Positions 1-4,756 of a DNA stretch of 5,307 nucleotides are shown here, in pieces. The notes below the pieces were generated by a model. The model worked only from the letters and a program-made list of their open reading frames with translations. It ran no database searches and was not told the origin of the DNA. The translations under genes were made by a program, and so were the position numbers. The DNA lies in contig JAUVWC010000116.1 in NCBI GenBank assembly GCA_030604325.1, positions 1-5,307 of the forward strand, in the 5' to 3' direction. How positions within the stretch are numbered: the stretch's first letter is position 1; each line of letters begins with the position of its first letter. The stretch is from Candidatus Zixiibacteriota bacterium. Lineage in GTDB: Bacteria > Blakebacterota > Blakebacteria > Blakebacterales > Blakebacteraceae.

Positions 1-639
1 GAGATCTTCTTCCTCTCCAGCCTGTTCATGCTCATAGTAATCCGCTTTATCTACCGGACCATCCGCAACTTACTGCGCCTGGACGAGCTGGAGGAGCTGG
101 CCAACACAGACGATCTGACGAGCATGTTTAACCGGCGGGCGATCATGCGTCTGCTTGATAAAGAGTACCTGAAAGTGCAGCGCTTCGGTGTTCCCCTCAG
201 TGTGGCGATGGTGGACCTAGACCACTTCAAACGTATCAACGACACTTATGGACACCTTGCGGGCGACACGGTTTTGAAGGAGGTAGCGCAGGTGCTCAAA
301 AGGGGCCTTCGCAAGATAGACGTCTTGGGCCGTTACGGAGGCGAGGAGTTCCTCTGCGTCCTTCCCATGGCATCGGTTGACGGTGCATTTATCTCCGGAG
401 AACGTATCCGGAACCAGGTCAAGGAACTCCGCTTCGAGGTCACCGGGCGCGATCAGCTCACTCCCGTTCCCCAGGGTGAAGAAGCCTCGGGAGAGGTGGT
501 CACTATAACGATTTCGGTTGGGGTGGCTTCTGTCGATTCAGAGACGGCGTCGGCTGAAGATGCCGTGGCCGCGGCCGATGCGGCCCTGTATGCGGCGAAA
601 CAGGGCGGCCGGGATCGCACCTGTCTGTCGTCCAGGTGA
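1..639 (+). CDS. Membrane-linked GGDEF diguanylate cyclase (5' end missing)
   Basis: Makes cyclic di-GMP from two GTP at the cytoplasmic face of the membrane. The frame is open from base 1, so the gene starts left of the window; the ATG at 28 lies inside a hydrophobic segment and is probably not the start. Residues 1-18 of the visible frame look like the last transmembrane helix, followed by a short linker helix and the entry motif of GGDEF domains (ANTDDLTSMFNRR). The metal/nucleotide segment is DLDHFKRINDTYGH. The active-site loop is GGEEF at 337-351, an active variant of GGDEF. An RxxD inhibitory site (RKID, 310-321) stands five residues before it, so product inhibition is likely. A roughly 20-residue polar insert (LTPVPQGEEASGE) precedes the TISVGVA strand. 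The C-terminus ends normally (ADAALYAAKQGGRD). The input domain is out of view, so the signal is unknown. The domain call is certain; the activity is inferred from motifs. Confidence 0.95.
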   Translation, partial: EIFFLSSLFMLIVIRFIYRTIRNLLRLDELEELANTDDLTSMFNRRAIMRLLDKEYLKVQRFGVPLSVAMVDLDHFKRINDTYGHLAGDTVLKEVAQVLKRGLRKIDVLGRYGGEEFLCVLPMASVDGAFISGERIRNQVKELRFEVTGRDQLTPVPQGEEASGEVVTITISVGVASVDSETASAEDAVAAADAALYAAKQGGRDRTCLSSR

Positions 640-663
640 TCCCTCAGTATACTCTGAACACTA

Positions 664-695
664 CCATCCTCTGCCTGTCCGGCCGTGAGGATAGG
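664..695. terminator. Possible bidirectional hairpin between convergent genes
   Basis: The 59-nt gap between the cyclase stop and the stop of the opposing 204-aa gene holds an inverted repeat: ATCCTC (666-671) with GAGGAT (687-692). It extends by CC (664-665) with GG (694-695) if A693 is bulged. The position is right for a terminator shared by convergent genes, but neither side has a T-tract and the loop is 15 nt, so this is weak. Confidence 0.25.
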
Positions 696-698
696 GGG

Positions 699-1313
699 CT
701 AATCCTCCGGCGATATGTCGGGGGCGGAGCTGCTGGTGCGCAGATAGTAGCGTTTAGCGGTGCTCTCTCTTACCAGCCATCCACGCCGCTCGGCGTGGAA
801 GAGGATCGTTCGGATCTCCTCCTGCTGGTCGGCAGGAAAGGCGCGATAGACATCCGATTCCGAGGCCCCTACCTCACCACCTGCCAGCTGGAGCACCTTC
901 GCCAGCTGGTTACGCCTTAGTCTGGCACGCCGCACCAGGTAGCGGAAGCCGTCTATATCGAGCACATCCAGATGAGTGATGCGGAGGTCCTCCATCTCTC
1001 TACCGACCTGCGCTGGCTTTCCTTTCCACAGATTCTTGAAGCCGGCCTGCCTGCACATTGCGGCCTGGGCCTCCCACGCTTCGAGCGATTCGTGAAAGCG
1101 GGCCAGAGCCTCTACGAAGAGACCCTGGCGCACCAGATCGCGGGCGCGCTCGTGCGTATCCAGGGCCCGTTCGACCAGTTCACTGGTGGCCTCGGTCTCC
1201 TCCAGGCTCTCCTCCACGATGCTCCGGATATCCTCGCTGCCGAGAGAATCGAGTCCCCGCCGAGCAGGTGAACGCCGGCGAAAGAGTCTGCGGAATCTGT
1301 CACGCAAGCTCAT
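699..1313 (-). CDS. Unknown 204-aa helical protein with possible winged-helix C-terminus
   Basis: I do not recognise a family. The N-terminus (1-20) is very basic (RDRFRRLFRRRSPARR). An acidic helical stretch follows (25-50), then a TPR-like helix pair at about 50-90 (ARDLVRQGLFVEALARFHESL). Residues 120-192 are basic and helical, ending in a segment compatible with a winged helix (EIRTILFHAERRGWLV, then a short strand KRYYLR); the tail is short and acidic. There is no signal peptide or membrane helix, so it should be cytoplasmic. The start is well fixed: an in-frame TAG lies 9 nt upstream of the ATG at 1313-1311. That start lies 14 nt inside the end of the upstream permease gene and has no clear Shine-Dalgarno site, which suggests translational coupling. 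A regulatory or scaffold role beside the permease is inference only. The coding call rests on the long open frame, the overlap with a certain gene, and a coherent protein composition. Confidence 0.8.
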   Translation of the reverse strand: MSLRDRFRRLFRRRSPARRGLDSLGSEDIRSIVEESLEETEATSELVERALDTHERARDLVRQGLFVEALARFHESLEAWEAQAAMCRQAGFKNLWKGKPAQVGREMEDLRITHLDVLDIDGFRYLVRRARLRRNQLAKVLQLAGGEVGASESDVYRAFPADQQEEIRTILFHAERRGWLVRESTAKRYYLRTSSSAPDISPED

Positions 1314-2703
1314 CGGTTTCTACACTATCGTGCTGCATGGTTTGCCGGCGTTTGAAGAGGAAGAAGTAGACGGGAAACCCCAGCGCGGCGAATCCAAGGC
1401 CAATTCCCGATTCCAGCGGGCGCTGGAACAGGCTGTTGATCAACATAGCCGCCGCCAGGATCAAGAAGACTATGGGTGTCCAGGGGTATCCGGGAGTGGA
1501 ATAGGGGCGTTCCGCGGTGGGATCGCGCCTGCGGAAGATGAAGAGGGTGACTGTAGACAGAGCGAAGAAGAGCCAGGTGGTGAAGATGAAGTAGTTGATC
1601 AGCTGATCGAAGGTGCCGCTGGTGGCCAGTACGGCGGCCCAGAGACCCTGGACCACAACCGCGTTGGCGGGGGTGCGGAAGCGCGGGTGAACCCGGCCCG
1701 TCCAGCGGAAGAAGTAGCCATCGGCTCCCATCCGGTAGAAGACCCGCGGTCCCAGCATCACCGAGCCGTTGGCGCCTCCCGTTATCGAGATGATGATGGC
1801 CACCGTTACCAGGGCCGCACCGCTGTCGCCGAGCAGGCGGCGGGCGCTGTCCGCGGCCACTTGATCGGATGCGGCCATCTGCTCGAGAGGGACCGTGATG
1901 AGGAAGATGATGTTCATGGCCACGTAGATACCAATGACGGCGGCTGTGCTCAGGAGGATAGCTTTCGGAAGCGAACGGCCCGGGTCTTTTACTTCGCCCG
2001 CCATATAGCAGATATCGGCCCAGCCATCATAGGTCCAGAGTATCGCCGCCAGGGCGATTCCCATCGCGCTCAGCACCCCGAGGCTGAATCCGGAACCGGT
2101 ACCGCTGGTGAGCAGGCTCCAGTCCGCGCGGCTGCTGGTAAACCCGAGTACGATGAAGCCGGCGATGAGCAGAATCTTGAGCGAGGTGAGGAAGTTCATA
2201 ATGTTGCTGCCCAGCCGAACCCCCCGGTAGTGGATGATCGACAGCAGCAGGATGAGAATGATGGCCGTCGCTTTAATGCCCCAGGCTGAGAGCGGGACGA
2301 GTTGGCTTACGTACTCAGCAACCCCGGTAGTGATAGCCGCGATCGCCCCCGGCTTGATGACCAGCAGGAAGAGCCAGCCGAAGATGAAGCTGACCAGTGG
2401 ACCGAACGCCTCTTTGAGGAAGACGTAGATCCCGCCCGTGGCCGGCATGGAGCTGGCCAGTTCGGCGAAGATGAACGCGCCGAGCAGGCAGAGGACGCCT
2501 CCGAGCACCCAGGTGATGAGGATGAGCCCGGGGCTGCTGATGTTCCGCGCTACCACACCGGGCACGATGAAGATGCCGGAACCGATGATCGTTCCGATGA
2601 TGATTGCGGCCGCGTCCAGCCAGCTAAGCTGCCGGATGAGTCCGCCGCTGCCGCTGTTGGTGTCCAGGGTGTTGCTGTTGGCCTCTATCTGGCTGTCGTT
2701 CAT
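1300..2703 (-). CDS. APC-superfamily amino acid permease (LAT/SteT-like)
   Basis: A 467-aa inner-membrane transporter with about 12 hydrophobic helices, the usual size for the amino acid-polyamine-organocation superfamily. After a polar N-terminus of about 25 residues, TM1 carries the unwound substrate-binding motif GTIIGSGIF (37-45). The TM2-TM3 region has the conserved FAELASSMPATGGIYVFLKEAFG (split here at 79-90 and 91-101). TM6 and the following loop (about 222-249) read WTYDGW...EVKDPGRSLPKAI, closest to the L-type/SteT-like exchangers that carry neutral amino acids. The exact substrate cannot be read from sequence. The C-terminus is short, basic then acidic, and its last codons overlap the next gene by 14 nt. 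The start at 2703-2701 has a modest AGGG only 3 nt upstream. It is divergent from acylphosphatase and probably co-transcribed with the 204-aa gene. The long opposite-strand frame through this region is a shadow. Family is very sure; subfamily is moderate. Confidence 0.95.
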   Translation of the reverse strand: MNDSQIEANSNTLDTNSGSGGLIRQLSWLDAAAIIIGTIIGSGIFIVPGVVARNISSPGLILITWVLGGVLCLLGAFIFAELASSMPATGGIYVFLKEAFGPLVSFIFGWLFLLVIKPGAIAAITTGVAEYVSQLVPLSAWGIKATAIILILLLSIIHYRGVRLGSNIMNFLTSLKILLIAGFIVLGFTSSRADWSLLTSGTGSGFSLGVLSAMGIALAAILWTYDGWADICYMAGEVKDPGRSLPKAILLSTAAVIGIYVAMNIIFLITVPLEQMAASDQVAADSARRLLGDSGAALVTVAIIISITGGANGSVMLGPRVFYRMGADGYFFRWTGRVHPRFRTPANAVVVQGLWAAVLATSGTFDQLINYFIFTTWLFFALSTVTLFIFRRRDPTAERPYSTPGYPWTPIVFLILAAAMLINSLFQRPLESGIGLGFAALGFPVYFFLFKRRQTMQHDSVETDELA

Positions 2704-2713
2704 ACGCCCTACG

Positions 2714-2790
2714 ATAATCGATTCAACAGAGTCCCGAAAGTCTGTGCCGGGAGCGGTTAGACTTTGCTGCTGGCCACATTATAATCGATT
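2714..2790. repeat. Two copies of ATAATCGATT containing the palindrome AATCGATT
   Basis: The decamer ATAATCGATT occurs at 2714-2723 and again at 2781-2790, same orientation, 67 bp apart. Its last 8 bases (2716-2723 and 2783-2790) are a perfect palindrome. One copy overlaps the predicted -10 elements; the other lies in the permease leader, about 10 nt before its ATG. Two copies inside a 138-nt divergent region suggest a paired operator, but chance is not excluded. Confidence 0.4.
2758..2785 (+). promoter_or_regulatory. Candidate sigma70-type promoter for acylphosphatase
   Basis: A perfect TATAAT at 2780-2785 follows TAGACT (2758-2763, 4 of 6 matches to TTGACA) with a 16-nt spacer. Transcription would begin near 2792, giving a leader of about 50 nt before the ATG at 2842. 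The element lies in an AT-rich pocket of otherwise GC-rich sequence. An AAGGG (2827-2831) serves as a ribosome binding site with a long 10-nt spacing. Confidence 0.5.
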
Positions 2791-2809
2791 TTCCCGCTTC
2801 AGGGGACAA
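2778..2809 (-). promoter_or_regulatory. Candidate overlapping -10 for the permease unit
   Basis: Because ATTATAAT (2778-2785) is its own reverse complement, a perfect TATAAT also exists on the minus strand (2783-2778). The best -35 is only TTGTCC (2809-2804) at a 20-nt spacing, so strength is doubtful. Transcription would start near 2771 and leave a leader of about 68 nt before the permease ATG, containing the second AATCGATT copy. Confidence 0.35.
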
Positions 2810-2841
2810 CCGGCATTCACAACGGCAAGGGCAGTGGCCCC

Positions 2842-3132
2842 ATGACGGAACAGACAGGCAACCTCATCCGCAAACACGCTTATGTTTCCGGTATCGTCCA
2901 GGGCGTTGGTTTCCGCTGGTTCGTCGAGCGTGTCGCCAACTTCCGGGGACTGGGCGGTTGGGTGAGGAATCTGCCCGACGGGCGGGTGGAGCTGGAGGTT
3001 GAAGGGTCGTTGTCAGCCGTCGATAACTTTCTGGACGAGGTCGGCAGGGGACCGTTCAGCGGGCGCGTTGACAAGGTGATTACCGCCGATAAGCCTGTTG
3101 AAGGCACGATCGAGTTCCGTATCCGGTTCTGA
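2842..3132 (+). CDS. acyP: Acylphosphatase
   Basis: A 96-aa cytosolic enzyme that hydrolyses acyl phosphates (EC 3.6.1.7), such as acetyl or carbamoyl phosphate, to carboxylate and phosphate. It has the full family pattern at normal length: the phosphate-binding loop GIVQGVGFR (17-25) with catalytic Arg25, and GWVRNLPDGRVE (39-50) with catalytic Asn43. A glycine-rich turn (EVEG, 52-55) and a C-terminal strand (TIEFRIRF) follow. Both catalytic residues are intact. The ten residues before the domain are a short polar extension; the ATG is preceded by AAGGG at 10 nt spacing. It stands alone: it diverges from the permease and is separated by 244 nt from the next gene. No clear terminator follows. 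Very sure. Confidence 0.97.
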   Translation: MTEQTGNLIRKHAYVSGIVQGVGFRWFVERVANFRGLGGWVRNLPDGRVELEVEGSLSAVDNFLDEVGRGPFSGRVDKVITADKPVEGTIEFRIRF

Positions 3133-3187
3133 TTCTGCCCAGGTCGTGGCCGCCTTCCCCCGGGGTAACGGTAAACGAACCGCCGGC

Positions 3188-3233
3188 GGGGCCGTCAGCT
3201 AGAATGGGGGGCAGGTGCCGGGGAGTGCGGGGG
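3188..3233 (+). other. G-rich stretch with four G-tracts
   Basis: Four runs of at least four G occur on the plus strand: 3188-3191, 3206-3211, 3220-3223 and 3229-3233, separated by 14, 8 and 5 nt. This could form a long-loop G-quadruplex in the 3' region of the acylphosphatase transcript, followed by a T5 run (3237-3241). The first loop is long, so the structure is less certain than the motif at 4281. Confidence 0.35.
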
Positions 3234-3244
3234 TGCTTTTTCAG

Positions 3245-3284
3245 CAGTTCACAACTGGACAGTGCCGGACCTTCCGGCTAACTT
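3245..3284 (+). promoter_or_regulatory. Candidate promoter with two inverted repeats
   Basis: TGGACA (3256-3261, 5 of 6 matches to TTGACA) and TAACTT (3279-3284, 3 of 6 matches to TATAAT) are spaced by exactly 17 nt. A perfect inverted repeat, GCCGGA-CCT-TCCGGC (3264-3278), fills almost the whole spacer. A second one, CAGTT-CAC-AACTG (3245-3257), overlaps the -35 by two bases. This would drive the secreted-protein gene at 3377 with a leader of about 85 nt. The repeats are certain; their role as operators is inferred, and the -10 is weak. Confidence 0.4.
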
Positions 3285-3297
3285 GGAACACTAAACA

Positions 3298-3311
3298 TAG
3301 AGCGTAGAGCG
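3298..3311 (+). repeat. Tandem heptamer TAGAGCG x2
   Basis: Two perfect adjacent copies of TAGAGCG begin about 14 bp after the predicted -10, near the expected transcription start. This may be a regulator half-site pair or chance. Confidence 0.35.
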
Positions 3312-3376
3312 TCCAGGCATCGGAATTCATTGCCGCTCTGATGCCGCGGGCCCCATCCCACGAGGAGAAACCCGGA

Positions 3377-4006
3377 ATGAAGTACCGCATGATATCTTCA
3401 ATGTTCAGCGCTGCTGCCCTGGTGCTGGTTGTCGGTGTACTGGCCGTACCCAAGACTACAAAGGCTGGACCGGTCTTTCAGGACCCGCCGACCAGAACGA
3501 TGTATGTGGTGGGACACGGGCCCGTCCAGGTGCTGAGGCTGTATGACCAGCCCGACCCGCTGGGTAAGACGCAGAAGGTCGTCCCGGTGGGAATGCCGGT
3601 AGAGGTCTACACCGACCAGCTCTACAACAAGTACTGGTACAAGACCACCGAGGAATTCTACGCCCACCAATACTACCTGACTGAGATTGACCCCAGCCTG
3701 GCGGTAGCCGAGGAAGCGGTGGAGGAGAGGAGCCCGGAGGAACGGCAGCGTGAGGATGAACTCCTGGCAAAGTACATGGATATTGAGATCGTCAGTATGA
3801 TTCTGCGCAAGGAGATCAGGGTGGGCTTCACCCAGGATCAGGTCAGAGATTCCTGGGGTGAGCCCGATTCTTGGCACGTCTCGAAAACAACGGCCATGGG
3901 TGACGAAGTAATGTGGGAGTACGACGCTCTACCGGGCAAGAGGGGCGCCGCACGTCTGTCGTTCGACTACCGGAAGAAACTGGTGAATTACGTGGTCGAA
4001 AAGTAG
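3377..4006 (+). CDS. Secreted protein with SH3-like and BamE/SmpA-like regions
   Basis: The start at 3377 is preferred over the upstream in-frame ATG at 3341 because a strong GAGGAG (3362-3367) stands 9 nt before it and the protein then begins with a clean signal peptide: MKYRM, a hydrophobic core (about 6-24), and a likely signal peptidase I cut after TKA (28-30). There is no lipobox cysteine. The mature part has a beta-rich segment at about 41-103 (VLRLYDQPDPLGKTQKVVPVG, then WYKTT, AHQYYL) that resembles bacterial SH3-type domains. An acidic helical linker follows (108-130). The C-terminal part (about 143-209) has the BamE/SmpA-like pattern: GFTQDQVRDSWGEPD, then VMWEYDALPG, then LSFDYRKKLVNYVVE. 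Such domains usually act at the cell envelope as binding or assembly modules. The gene is 209 codons, is monocistronic by its terminator, and has no envelope-assembly gene beside it. The fold assignments are by pattern only. Confidence 0.88.
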   Translation: MKYRMISSMFSAAALVLVVGVLAVPKTTKAGPVFQDPPTRTMYVVGHGPVQVLRLYDQPDPLGKTQKVVPVGMPVEVYTDQLYNKYWYKTTEEFYAHQYYLTEIDPSLAVAEEAVEERSPEERQREDELLAKYMDIEIVSMILRKEIRVGFTQDQVRDSWGEPDSWHVSKTTAMGDEVMWEYDALPGKRGAARLSFDYRKKLVNYVVEK

Positions 4007-4048
4007 AATTGATTCGTACGAAAAACACATATAAGTCTTGAGAATTCC

Positions 4049-4083
4049 AGGCCCGTCCGCTTCAATCAGTGGACGGGCCTTTG
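4049..4083 (+). terminator. Hairpin terminator after the secreted-protein gene
   Basis: A perfect 10-bp stem, AGGCCCGTCC (4049-4058) with GGACGGGCCT (4071-4080), encloses a 12-nt loop and is followed by a short T run (TTT, 4080-4082). It lies 43 nt after the stop codon. The T-tract is short but the stem is very stable and well placed. Confidence 0.8.
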
Positions 4084-4112
4084 CATAAGTATCCTGGCGC
4101 CTACCTGTCAGT

Positions 4113-4128
4113 GGGGGTAATATCCCCC
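4113..4128 (+). promoter_or_regulatory. GC hairpin just upstream of the small-gene ribosome site
   Basis: GGGGG-TAATAT-CCCCC forms a five-pair all-GC stem with a 6-nt AT loop, ending 13 nt before the GGAGGAG ribosome site of the 61-aa gene. There is no T-tract, so it is not an ordinary terminator. A leader element affecting translation or mRNA stability, or a protein-binding palindrome, are possible readings. The loop TAATAT matches TATAAT at 4 of 6 positions but lacks a -35. Confidence 0.4.
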
Positions 4129-4153
4129 CGAACATGAGTGTGGAGGAGTATCC

Positions 4154-4339
4154 ATGTCGAAGCTTCAAAAGATCAAGCTCTTTGCCAACTCCAACGTTGT
4201 CGGGCTGGAGAAGGATATGAGCACCTGGCTGAGGGACACGACTCCGCCACCGGTCATCACCCAGCTCCAGACCACCGGCTGGGGTGATGGGGGTGGGGCG
4301 GGGGAATACACCATCGTTTGCCTGGTGGTGTACGAATAG
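4154..4339 (+). CDS. Small unknown protein (61 aa), faintly Cse60-like
   Basis: A very strong ribosome site, GGAGGAG (4142-4148), stands 5 nt before the ATG, which supports a real gene despite the small size. The protein opens with a beta-like strand (KIKLFAN), then a helix (VGLEKDMSTWLRD), a strand with polyproline start (PPPVITQLQTTGW), a Gly-rich turn (GDGGGAG, 44-50), and a final strand TIVCLVVYE. This order and the VVYE-type ending resemble the small Cse60-type sporulation proteins of Firmicutes and related phage/unknown proteins of about 60 aa, but the match is only by general pattern. No signal peptide or membrane helix is seen. It is followed after 49 nt by another small gene, probably in the same transcript. 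The Gly-rich turn is encoded by a G-quadruplex motif. Confidence 0.75.
   Translation: MSKLQKIKLFANSNVVGLEKDMSTWLRDTTPPPVITQLQTTGWGDGGGAGEYTIVCLVVYE
4281..4304 (+). other. Canonical G-quadruplex motif inside the 61-aa gene
   Basis: Four G-runs, G4 (4281-4284), G5 (4289-4293), G4 (4295-4298) and G5 (4300-4304), are separated by loops of 4, 1 and 1 nt. This fits a four-tetrad, short-loop quadruplex on the coding strand, so it could form in both the DNA and the mRNA. It encodes the Gly-rich turn and ends 32 nt before the stop codon. The motif is certain; folding in the cell is not shown. Confidence 0.8.
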
Positions 4340-4388
4340 CCCGCAGAGCAGGCTCGTTATAGCCAGTCTCACGAAGGGATAGAGGCGA

Positions 4389-4607
4389 ATGCAGAGCGAA
4401 GAGGATATCGTTGAACAACTAAAGGTTGCCCGGGAGGCACTGGAAGATACCACAGCCAGTTTGAGCAGCGGCAGCCTGATCGCGCTCGATTTCACCGGCA
4501 TCGCCGGGACAGTGGGAATCATCCACGCGCTGGAATGGGTGCTGGAGGAGAGTGAAAAACTCCAGCTCCAGGTTAGCCCGCTGCGCCGTCCCCTGGAAGA
4601 CATTTAG
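4389..4607 (+). CDS. Small unknown helical protein (72 aa)
   Basis: I do not recognise a family. It begins 49 nt after the 61-aa gene with no terminator between, so the two are probably co-transcribed. GAGG (4382-4385) lies 3 nt from the ATG and AAGGG (4374-4378) lies 10 nt away; either may serve as ribosome site. The protein is mostly helical: an acidic N-terminal helix (EEDIVEQLKVAREALEDT, 4-21), a Ser-rich turn (SLSSGS), a more hydrophobic stretch (LIALDFTGIAGTVGIIHALEWVL, roughly 30-52, with an internal Asp) and a charged end. The hydrophobic part looks like a packed helix pair rather than a clear membrane span. The long minus-strand frame across this and the previous gene is judged a shadow. 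Confidence 0.7.
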   Translation: MQSEEDIVEQLKVAREALEDTTASLSSGSLIALDFTGIAGTVGIIHALEWVLEESEKLQLQVSPLRRPLEDI

Positions 4608-4622
4608 CTCCCTGAAATCACG

Positions 4623-4648
4623 CCCCGTTTTCACCGGCCCTGCCGGGG
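4623..4648 (+). terminator. Possible weak hairpin after the small-gene pair
   Basis: CCCCG (4623-4627) can pair with CGGGG (4644-4648); alternatively a tight CCGGC-CCT-GCCGG (4634-4646) can form. The two share bases and exclude each other. It lies 15 nt after the stop of the 72-aa gene, a fitting place for transcript ending, but no T-tract follows. Confidence 0.3.
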
Positions 4649-4671
4649 ATTAAGATTGATGCCGCCACCCC

Positions 4672-4698
4672 TTGTAAGTGACGAGTTGTGTTTGTAAT
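4672..4698 (+). promoter_or_regulatory. Weak candidate promoter for the M14 peptidase
   Basis: TTGTAA (4672-4677, 4 of 6) and TGTAAT (4693-4698, 5 of 6) with a short 15-nt spacer lie in the 149-nt gap before the peptidase gene. The spacing is suboptimal, so this is tentative. Confidence 0.22.
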
Positions 4699-4756
4699 CT
4701 ACCGGTCTGAATCCGCACCGCTTCCTCGTACCCGTTAGAGTTCAGGAGATCTCGGC

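Noticed and set aside
636..920. Plus-strand frame starting with GTG at the end of the cyclase gene
   Set aside because: No ribosome site and no family features; it runs antisense to the 204-aa gene, which has a better-fixed start and an overlap with the permease.
972..1271. 99-codon plus-strand frame inside the 204-aa gene
   Set aside because: Antisense shadow; no supporting start signal or recognisable protein pattern.
1186..2289. 367-codon plus-strand open frame opposite the permease
   Set aside because: Its translation is highly charged and repetitive with no domain pattern; it is the antisense shadow of a clear 12-helix permease in GC-rich DNA.
2302..2845. Two overlapping plus-strand frames running across the permease start and divergent region
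   Set aside because: Compositionally odd products that read antisense through the permease and through its promoter region; no ribosome sites.
3148..3193. Imperfect GGCCGCC / GGCGGGGCC pairing after acylphosphatase as a terminator
   Set aside because: It needs a two-base bulge and a 30-nt loop and has no T-tract directly after it; GC-rich DNA gives such pairings by chance.
3398..3877. 159-codon minus-strand frame opposite the secreted SH3/BamE-like gene
   Set aside because: The plus strand has a strong ribosome site, signal peptide and terminator; the minus frame has none of these.
3929..4603. 224-codon minus-strand frame spanning the terminator and both small genes
   Set aside because: It would cross a strong plus-strand terminator and two genes with their own ribosome sites; the translation has no domain pattern. 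It is the main rival to the small-gene calls, so those are kept at moderate confidence.
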